Of a DNA stretch of 64,000 nucleotides, positions 54,838 through 64,000 are shown in pieces. The DNA comes from Phymorhynchus buccinoides (Eukaryota > Mollusca > Gastropoda > Neogastropoda > Raphitomidae). A program made the translations under genes and the position numbers. A model generated the notes under the pieces. It had not been told where the DNA came from, did no database searches, and worked only from the letters and a program-made list of their open reading frames with translations. Every line of letters starts with the position of its first letter. The stretch's first letter is position 1. Where the stretch lies: the NCBI GenBank assembly GCA_017654935.2, contig CM065684.1, positions 64,035,094 through 64,099,093 on the forward strand. Direction: 5' to 3'.

Positions 54838-55935
54838 TGGAATACTTTGGATGTCATGTTGGAAGTAAAACCCTTGCATGCGGTACCTGTTGGGAATAAT
54901 GTATGGATTATTTATGGTCTACGGATTTATTGCTGGACGAAAGGTTAGTGGATTTTATTTGTTTTTTGCTAACACTTAATCTTTTGCTTCTGCATGTTTT
55001 ATTTTATTTTATTAATTTTCTTACAAATCGTTTGCTCACACAAAAAGAACAAGTGGGTTGAAGCTACAGTTACAAGGAACTGTGACAGTGAATTTGGCCT
55101 TTGCACCCTATTCTCCAGCCATGACTGCCTCGCCCTGCATGCACCACGCTGCACAGTTGGGGATTAAAAGATAAACCTAGGCCAGCCTGCAAGTCCGCTT
55201 CTCCTTCTCTTTCTTTTTTTTTTTTTTTTTGATTTCTCCTTCCTTGTGTGGGGCCAGGTGTACTCGGACTAGCTGGGGGTGCCAAATGGCCCTACATGCT
55301 CTTATCTATCTAGGCCCCCCCCCCCCCCCCCCCCCCCGAGCGCAGCGATTTTTCTGTGAACCCCGATATATGTCAGTTATTGCCGGTTACGGCAGGTGGA
55401 CATCATTGGCAGGAGAAGATGGTTGTGGATGGGACTGAGGAAAGTGCAGTCTTTACTGGCTGGACTTTTGGCTGTGATTCAATAGATGGCTCTCTCCTCT
55501 TTCTGCTTCTGGCTGGGCAGAAGCTCATTATCCAAAGCTGTTGCTGACATTGTGGCACGACAAGGGCTCCTTTCGTCAGACTGTGTCACTGAGTGACACT
55601 GACAGACAATAGATTGGGAACCCCACAAAATCTTAGGTTGTGGAAGACATCTTTGGCAATATATCTGGTCCGATCATGCTCATTGCCAGGTGAATGGATT
55701 TCGAGGGATTGGTAATGGTGGAAACGAATCATGGCATAGTCAGAACTCTTTCACAGTGACATGTGCGTGTGCATAGTCTGAATTTGTCAAATTTTGTGTG
55801 GTGATTTTGTGTGCAAGTGAGAGAAAAACACATGGGTTTGACAAATCTACTTCGATGCAAGGCAAAGTCTGAACATAAAAATCCTTTTTGTGATTTTGAT
55901 GAGCAATGTTGAAGGAGGTGCAGTGAGGGAGTTAC

Positions 55936-55976
<41 letters not shown>

Positions 55977-56147
55977 ATTGCATAAAGACTAGCTGACTTT
56001 GTATGCTTGTTTCTGATCGTATGTTTGCTTTAAACCATTGTCTATGAAGATCCCTTGAACAAGTTAAAGTTAAATCTCTCTCCCTGCCAGTCACTTCTCC
56101 TCCCATTTCCCCCATTCCACTGTGTCCCTTCTTTGTCTGTGTTTCTT
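54838..56147. other. spacer with homopolymers and (GT)n
   Basis: A T-run (55209-55229), C-run (55316-55337) and (GT)n (55939-55971). No gene is supported. Confidence 0.4.
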
Positions 56148-56456
56148 TGTTTCTGTCTGTGCTTCAGTGTCAATTGATGTATCTGTGTGCATGTGTGTCT
56201 GTCTTGAAATGAAGGAATTGTCTTTGTTTCTGTCTGTGCTTCAGTGTCAATTGATGTCTCTGTGTGCATGTGTGTCTGTCTTGAAATGAAGGAATTGTCT
56301 TTGTTTCTGTCTGTGCTTCAGTGTCAATTGATGTCTCTGTGTGCATGTGTGTCTGTCTTGAAATGAAGGAATTGTCTTTGTTTCTGTCTGTGCTTCAGTG
56401 TCAATTGATGTCTCTGTGTGCATGTGTGTCTGTCTTGAAATGAAGGAATTGTCTGT
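56148..56456 (+). repeat. 77-bp tandem repeat, four copies
   Basis: Landmark CTTGAAATGAAGGAATTGTC falls at 56203, 56280, 56357 and 56434, an exact period of 77 with very few differences. Confidence 0.95.
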
Positions 56457-57506
56457 GTTTGTCCTACGTGCGTTTTGCGTGCATTTGTTTATCGTTCCTA
56501 ATACCTGCTTGAAAATGTGCACACTGGATGCAACCTTTTTTCAAAAATGCATGTAGCATGCAACACATTAGTTTTACATGAAATTCTATCATTTCCTGCA
56601 TAAAAAGTGTACTGTTTTTTGTTTGTGGCTCAAGCCACAAACCTATAACTCACTTTGTCGGTCTGTCTGTCTGTCGGTCGGTCGGTCGGTCGGTCCAAAA
56701 TTGTCGCACATTTTGACAAAATTGTCGCACTTCAAATCGAGGCTACACTTCAAATTGAGGCCGCACTTTAAAATGATGTATTTTAAAAGCGTACAAAATA
56801 ATAAACATACGTAATACAGACACTACAACAGACACGACGAGTATGCAGTGCTTCTTTTGATGAGTATAAGTAGGATACATAGTTTTAAATGTTTTCCAAA
56901 AGATATAAAAACTTATGAAAGGGTGCAGAGATAACATATATTGAAAAGCCAGGGGAGGTGACTCATGATTGGAGTGGTACAAATAGACCGTGTGCCACAA
57001 ACTATTGCAATTTCGCGCTTGTTTTTATACGTACAGATGCTTCCCAGGTAAGTAGGTAACTTGAGTTTTGTTTTGTTTTGTTATTGTTGGCTGTTGTTTT
57101 TTTGTTTTTTGCATTTGCTTCGCAATCATTCAAATGTAAAGAAATTAAAAGTTTGTATTTTTAAAGATTATTTTCTATATAAGTATGAGGGTTAAATTCT
57201 AGAGTGCTCTCTCTCTCTCTCTCAACCTCTCTCCTTGCTTTGCAGTCAGCATAGGTAGAAGACTAGAAAGATAGAATTTTTGAAGAATAATGGGTAATGA
57301 ATATTCACAAACAGTGTATTATCACTTACTAAGTTACTTTGCAATCATTGAATGTCTTGACTGCATGTGCGTGTGAGTGAAAATGTGTGTACACACATGT
57401 ATATATATATTCTTGTTTTTATCACAATAAAAACTATTGAAATTGTAATCTTCGTCATGTGTTGCAATGCAGTCTACAGAAAGAGCAGTGCAAGCATTAT
57501 TTGAAG
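56457..57506. other. spacer with GTCG repeat and short palindrome
   Basis: A perfect 20-bp palindrome TTTGTGGCTCAAGCCACAAA (56622-56641) precedes GTCTGTCTGTC/GGTCGGTCGG repeats (56658-56695). No gene. Confidence 0.5.
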
Positions 57507-58410
57507 TATTTGATCAAAGAAACCACAAACACCACTAACTGTGTAAAATAAAAGTAAAAGATTGTGCTGGTTTACTTGTTGTCCCAATGGGGGACAGACA
57601 GTGTATGAGCAAGTACATAGAGAGATCTCTTTCGAATTTATGGAATTCTCGTCAGTATGTATATCTGCTAGTTAACACTATCTTGTGGATCAACCCCAAC
57701 AGGAAGACATTTCTGATAAAAGAATGGTGTCTTCTCTGTACTAGGCCGAAAAGTCCACAATTTAAGCAAACCAGCACAAGGTGAAAAGAAAAATGAAGAA
57801 CATTTTGGGTAAAATAGATAAGTTATTAAAATGCGGAAATAGCGATTTGAAAAATTTAATACATGTGGGTAGAAAGAGCCAACCACTGAGGTGATCCTCT
57901 AATTAAAGGGATGCAAGTAAACCTTGTAGTGTAGCTACTCCCTGAACCCAACATGTAAAGAACTGGAAAGTCAGTGCATAAATAGTTGGCAGTGGATCCA
58001 ATATTGGATGCCTGTGGCACACACCGAAGTGGAATATAATTATGAACAAACTATACCACAAAACACTACCAACCCTCAAAGGCTCCATGCACTGTACAAA
58101 TGTGGCTTGAGATGGCTTTATAGCTTAAAATGCCTCTGTTAATAGTGGTGGATCCATAAAGGATGCCAGTGGTTCTCACCATAATGGTGGGAGATAAATA
58201 TTTGATCAAAGAAACCACAAACACCACTAACTGTGTAAAATAAAAGTAAAAGATTGTGCTGGTTTACTTGTTGTCCCAATGGGGGACAGACAGTGTATGA
58301 GCAAGTACATAGAGAGATTTCTTTCAATTTTTTTGGAATTCTCGTCAGTATGTATATCTGCTAACAAACACTATCTTGTGGATCAACCCCAACAGGAAGA
58401 CATTTCTGAC
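57507..58410 (+). repeat. 215-bp direct repeat, spacing 692
   Basis: TATTTGATCAAAGAAACCAC and the following roughly 210 bases occur at 57507 and again at 58199, ending near AACAGGAAGACATTTCTGA. They differ by small indels. The second copy runs into the LINE reading frame; the 470 bp between look like degraded LINE sequence. Confidence 0.85.
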
Positions 58411-60952
58411 TAATAAAATGGGAAACTCATCTGAATTTTGGAAGGAAGTTAGAAATATGGGATGTGATAATGTAAATAAAAATAAAAATTCTATTAGTAA
58501 TGATGACTGGTTCATTCATTGCAGAAATCTCTTTCAAAATCAGAATGAAGTTGATGAACAAATTACTTTTGATGTTAATTTGATTGAAGAAGAGGAGCAT
58601 ATTCTTAATAAGGATATTTCCGAAGAAGAATTACGGAGAGCAGTTTTAAAGTTAAATGAAAGAAAGGCATGTGGCATTGACGACATATCGGCCGAAATGT
58701 TAAAAGCTGGTAATACGGATGTGATGTCTTTTCTTCTTAAATTGTTTAAAGTCATTTTCCGTTCGGGGTCATATCCTCGAGAATGGTCGAAGGCCATCAT
58801 CATTCCTATACATAAGAAGGGTGACAAAGAAAATGTAGATAATTATAGAGGAATATCTTTATTAAGCATTATATCAAAATGTTATACGTCCATTTTAAAT
58901 ACTAGATTGTATAAATGGTTAGAAGATAATGACATGATTTCTGACAATCAAGCAGGTTTTCGCAGAGGGTATTCGACAGTTGACCAGATATTTAATTTAT
59001 ATGCAATTGTTCAAAAGTGTTTACAGAGAAAAGGTAGAAAATAATATGTAGCGTTCGTTGATTTTTAAAAAGCGTTCGATTCTGTACGTCATAATAAACT
59101 GCTGGAATGTTTACAAAATCATGGTGTTAAAGGACATTTTTTAGTATCTCTTAAATCAATGTACCAGTCTCTTCTTTCATGTGTACGTGCAAATTATAAG
59201 ATGTTAGATTTATTTGAATGTCCAATAGGAGTAAGACAAGTCTGTGTTATGAGCCCTACATTGTTTTCAGTCTTCATTGATCAGCGAGTAGCCCATATGA
59301 ATATAGGTGGTAAGCATGGTTTTCAGATGTTACCGGGCATTATGGAATTGTTTATTTTGTTGTTTGCTGATGACGTTGCTTTGTTGTCTACAACCCCAAA
59401 TGGCCTACAGAACCAGTTAAATATTTTACACAAATGTTGTACTGATATAAAATTAAATGTTAATGTAGATAAAACTAAAAATAAAATAATGGTTTTCAGA
59501 AAAGGCGTTTTTTTGGGTCGAAATGAGCAATGGTTCTTTGATGGTAAAAAACTGGATGTTGTTAATAGTTACTGTTATCTTGGATTTAACTTCACTACGA
59601 TGCTTAGCAACAAAAGGGGTACAGAACATTTGGTAGCAAAAGGTAAGAAAGCAGTGATTCAATTAAATAAAGCTTTTCAAAGGTACAAGGAAATGTCTGC
59701 AGCTATATTCTTCAAAATATTTGATGTTAGAATACAGCCCATACTACTGTACTCATCTGAAATTTGGGGCCTTAATAAATTAGATCATTTAGAAAAAATT
59801 CACATGTTAGCTTGCAAACGATTTTTATGTGTTCCATTAAGAACTCCGAACAAGATGATCTATGGTGATTTAGGAAGATACCCTTTGTATGTAAATTCTT
59901 ATATATCTGCTATCAGATACTGGTGTAGACTTTTGCATATGAATAATGACAGATTAACCTATAAAGCTTCGCATGCTTCTGCAGCTTGATGAATCTGGAA
60001 GACAGTGTTGGGTATCTAATGTAAGGGAAATGTTATGTTTAACAGGTTATAATTGTGTATGGTTACAACAAGATGTTGGTAATGTAAAATTGTTCCTTTG
60101 TGATCTTAAACAAAGACTTGTTGATATTTATATACAGGGATGGACAGGTACTATTAGGGACAGGGAAAGGTTTGAAAATTATAGAAAATTTAAGTTAATT
60201 TTTGAGAAAGAAAGGTGTATTTTGAATATGGATGCATACTGTTTCCATGTGGCTATTACTCAAGCACGATTGAATGTATTACCTATAAACAATAACGCAC
60301 ATCGTTACAGCAGCAGTGATCAAGATAGAAACTGCCCTTTCTGCAAGACAAACGTTGAGAATGAATTTCACGTTTTGTTTGAATGTGTAAAATATACTGA
60401 TCTTAGGGTTAAGTTTTTGCAAGGTTGTAAAAGTGCATCTGTTTTTAAGTTATTGGAAGCATCCAATAGTAACAATATGTACAAGCTGTCCAGGTATATC
60501 TTTCATGCTATGAAAAGAAGGAAGAAGTTAATGTAATTTGATCTTTGTTATATGGTAAGTTGCATGACTTAGAAATATTATTCATCGCATAGCTAAAAAC
60601 ATAAATGTGGACAAGTTAATATTTGTTTTCAAGTAATGGTTGTGGTTTCTTCAATACAATATTTTGTATGTGATTGTGAACCTTTGTAAGAAGTAAGCTT
60701 CGAAACTATGATATTGCAATTTTGAAGGTGGAAAAAAAAAGAAGAAGTAATATTGCACTGCTCATACTTAAAATAGCATTACTGATGTGCATTTTCTTTT
60801 CTTTTCTCTTTAAATATTGCGCTACACATACTTAGATAGTATTAGCGATGTGCGTTTGTTTTTGTTTTTTGTTGTGTTTTTTCCCTTTGCCCTGCCGGTT
60901 GTATTGTGGTCTATGGCCAAAGTGCAATAAACCAGTTTAGTGTTCAGTGTCA

Positions 60953-60955
<3 letters not shown>
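58376..60955 (+). mobile_element. LINE with nearly complete RT, two stops and one frameshift
   Basis: One frame covers 58376-59989 except for two TAA codons (59042-59044 and 59066-59068) around the first catalytic Asp (YVAFVDF). RT motifs: KACGIDDISAEML, NYRGISLLS, AGFRRGYSTVDQIF, GVRQVCVMSP (usual GVRQGC altered) and FADD (69-72 of the 59159 frame). A frameshift near 59980 leads into the C-terminal frame 59973-60536 with a Cys/His knuckle (CPFCKTNVENEFHVLFEC). The 3' UTR ends near 60955 with a (CT)n tail. Jockey/I group; clade not assigned. The endonuclease is missing. Confidence 0.85.

Positions 60956-61026
<71 letters not shown>
60955..61026. repeat. (CT)n microsatellite at LINE 3' end
   Basis: 72 bp of CT repeat directly after the LINE 3' UTR, probably its tail or an expansion of it. 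Confidence 0.95.
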
Positions 61027-61029
<3 letters not shown>

Positions 61030-61106
61030 AATGCATGCATAACAATGTTAGTGTTCCTGCAGCAAGAGAACTAGTTAACTGTTAAGACTAAAAATTTAAA
61101 AAAAAT

Positions 61107-61392
61107 AAAATTGTTAGCGCTTAGAGCTCCACATTGGTGGATGAGTGTGCCATATAAATGATTCACTATTAGTATTACTGTATCAGTATTATTATTAAGT
61201 TGGAGATTAGTTTTGTTTAGTTGGAGTTGGAGGTTTGATCAGTTGGGATTAAAGTTTTGTTTGTTGGGCTTAAAAGCTGGACTTTGTTGTTTAAAAAAAC
61301 CATTTATTAGGCTTGATTATAATAATAATATAGTGAATCATTTATATAGCGCACTTATCCACCAAATGTGGAGCTCTATGCGCTTAACAACA
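61107..61392. repeat. inverted pair of LINE/SINE 3' ends
   Basis: 61107-61198 (GTTAGCGCTTAGAGCTCCAC, later ATATAAATGATTCACTATTA) is mirrored at 61317-61392 (TAGTGAATCATTTATATAGC, later GTGGAGCTCTATGCGCTTAA). Both end in ATT-type tails facing inward. Between them lie the first degenerate units of the TTGGAGTTGG minisatellite. Confidence 0.75.
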
Positions 61393-61399
61393 ACAAAAA

Positions 61400-61927
61400 T
61401 TAAAAGCAAAAAATTCAACAAAAACAATCGCTCACACACATGCAAATAGGCATACATATGTATTATACATTCCCCCCCCCCCCCCCCCCCACCCACCCAC
61501 ACACATACATGCAGGCACACACACACACACACAGAGTCACACACACACACGCACATACGCACACACAGACACACACACACACACACACACCATTACCATC
61601 ACCACAATGACCACCACTCACCCCACCCAGTAACACAATACATGATACAATCTGTTGAATAAAGCATCAACATTCTCACTCTCTCTCAGTCTGTACGCTG
61701 CCCAGCTAGCTGATTATTTCATGAACAACCCATGCAATAAACAGTTTTTGCTAACTTTTACCCACAAGAGTTTTGATTTTTACTAATGGCGTTTTAATAA
61801 TTATTGAGTATTTCTAACTAGTCTAATGTTAGCAATTATATCCTTCTAAACCACTTCGAGATTGGGCTTGGAGGTTTTGCTTGGAGTTTTTTCCTCTTTT
61901 TTAATTTAATTTTTTTTTTTTTTTAAG
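61400..61927. other. (CA)n, poly-C and spacer
   Basis: A C-run (61471-61490) and (CA)n (61497-61590). No gene is supported. Confidence 0.5.
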
Positions 61928-63160
61928 ATGGATGTTTGGTTGGAGTTGGATGTTTTTTGGTTGGAGTTGGATGTTTGTTTGGTTGGAGTTGGATGTTTGG
62001 TTGGAGTTGGATGTTTTTTGGTTGGAGTTGGATGTTTGGTTTAAATAATTTTTTATTAAGTTTAACAGGACATATACATAAATACATTAACGAAAGAATG
62101 AGCAACAACAAGCTTTGAGCTTATAGCGTGCTCCCTATCAACATGAATATTACATATTATGACGACTGAGTTGAATGTTTGTTTGGTTGGAGTTGGATGT
62201 TTGGTTGGAGTTGGATGTTTGGTTTAAATAATTTTTTATTAAGTTTAACAGGACATATACACAAATACATTAACGAAAGAATGAGCAACAACAAGCTTTG
62301 AGCTCATAGCGTGCTCACTATCAACATGAATATTACATATTATGACGACTGAGTTGAATGTTTGTTTGGTTGGAGTTGGATGTTTGTTTGGTTGGAGTTG
62401 GATGTTTGGTTGAAGTTGGATGTTTGGTTGAAGCTGGATGTTTGGTTGAAGTTGAATGTTTGTTTGGTTGGAGTTGGATGTTTGTTTGGTTGGAGTTGGA
62501 TGTTTGGTTGAAGTTGGATGCTTGTTTGAAGTTGGATGTTTGTTTGAAGTTGGATGTTTGGTTGAAGTTGGATGTTTGGTTGAAGCTGGATGTTTGTTTG
62601 GTTGGAGTTGGATGTTTGGTTGAAGTTGGATGTTTGGTTGGAGCTGGATGTTTGGTTGAAGTTGGATGTTTGGTTGAAGTTGGATGTTTGGTTGGAGCTG
62701 GATGTTTGGTTGAAGTTGGATGTTTGGTTGAAGATGGATGTTTGTTTGGTTGAAGTTGGATGTTTGTTTGGTTGAAGTTGGATGTTTGGTTGAAGTTGGA
62801 TGTTTGGTTGGATCTGGATGTTTGGTTGGAGCTGGATGTTTGGTTGAAGTTGGATGTTTTGTTGAAGTTGGATGTTTGGTTGGAGCTGGATGTTTGGTTG
62901 AAGCTGGATGTTTGGTTGAAGTTGGATGTTTGTTTGGTTGGAGTTGGATGTTTGGTTGGTTGGATGTTTGGTATTTTGGAGTTGGATGTTTGGTTGAAAT
63001 TGGATGTTTGGTTGAAGTTGGATGTTTGGTTGTTTGGAGAACTTTGGATGTTTGGTTGGTCAGAGTTGGGTGTTTATTTGGTTGGAGTTGGATCTTCGTT
63101 TGGAGTTATGAAGAGGTTTGTTTGGTCGGAGTGGGATGTTTGGTTGGGGTTGAAGTTTCG
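61928..63160 (+). repeat. 18-22 bp minisatellite array (GATGTTTGGTTGGAGTTG)
   Basis: Units GATGTTTGGTTGAAGTTG (18 bp) and GATGTTTGTTTGGTTGGAGTTG-type (22 bp) fill 61928-62042, 62170-62225 and 62355-63160. Open frames (VWLKLD repeats) come from the array. It contains two copies of a LINE 3' UTR block. Confidence 0.9.
62041..62347 (-). mobile_element. LINE 3' UTR block duplicated within the minisatellite
   Basis: A block with AACAACAAGCTTTGAGCTTA and GACGACTGAGTTGAATGTTT occurs twice (62041-62170 and 62224-62353, period 183). It resembles the 3' UTR of the LINE at 39528-42525 (ACAACAAGCTAAGAGCTTAT near 39587). Confidence 0.65.
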
Positions 63161-63319
63161 CAAATTTGGCATGTAAAACATTGTGATGACGTCTTGAAAC
63201 TGTTCTCTACCATAAGTGTGTGTGATAAACTGTTTACAAAGAGCCATTTAAGATTGAATCTTCTCTGGAGATATTTGTTAGGCAGAAAAGCTGGTCAACT
63301 TGCAACCTGGTATGTCTGT

Positions 63320-64000
<681 letters not shown>

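Noticed and set aside
61928..63160. CRISPR-like array
   Set aside because: Units are contiguous without unique spacers and the genome is eukaryotic; it is a minisatellite.
62358..63176. VWLKLD/LVEVGC repeat protein
   Set aside because: The 18-22 bp minisatellite happens to be open in more than one frame. The repeat unit length varies (18 and 22), which a protein repeat would not tolerate.

Overview
The window is eukaryotic and looks like the repeat-rich genome of a gastropod-like mollusc (inferred, moderate confidence). It shows short introns-and-exons genes separated by kilobases of DNA. It also has tRNA-headed SINEs with a tail domain resembling molluscan SINEs, many non-LTR retrotransposon families, a Penelope-like element, piggyBac and hAT elements, and very long microsatellites. 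No bacterial-style gene, CRISPR array or rRNA was seen.

Only two sets of host-type exons can be supported. On the plus strand, four exons (26740-26803, 27769-27831, 47597-47761, 49532-49623) join in perfect phase and encode an internal part of ribokinase. The first exons and the C-terminal exons were not found here. On the minus strand, four phase-compatible exons (14691-14747, 13559-13609, 11523-11729, 10383-10483) define an unrecognised gene. Also on the minus strand, 3381-6271 carries a broken intronless coding unit (N-terminal piece, coiled coil, RNase H-like domain) that resembles a transposase or transposase-derived gene.

Layout: 1-3380 is non-coding with a decayed direct duplication. 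3381-6271 is the transposase-like unit. 6.6-10.3 kb holds MITEs, a SINE and a large AGT/AGG tract. 10.4-14.7 kb is the unknown multi-exon gene with LINE, MITE, poly-C and a large palindrome in its introns. 15.8-17.6 kb is a near-identical 904-bp tandem duplication. 18.6-24.1 kb is a nest of TTAA element, SINE and CR1-like LINEs. 24.8-26.2 kb is a Penelope-like element. 26.7-49.6 kb is the ribokinase gene. Its second visible intron (about 20 kb) contains a complete but dead piggyBac, a Tx1/L1-like LINE split by a TTAA element, three other LINE pieces, hAT-like elements, an LTR element and several decayed copies of the ribokinase exon itself. 49.8-64 kb holds three LINE remnants, a SINE, tandem repeats, an 18-22 bp minisatellite and a (GT)n tract of about 370 bp.

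The most striking points are these: (1) the ribokinase exon at 47597 is preceded by a series of decayed partial copies of itself, one split by an LTR insertion with a GGGTT target duplication; (2) at least eight insertions of five different TTAA-target (piggyBac-type) families, several dated by nesting; (3) the 904-bp recent duplication; (4) the broken coiled-coil/RNase H-like unit, whose parts are separated only by one in-frame stop and one frameshift.
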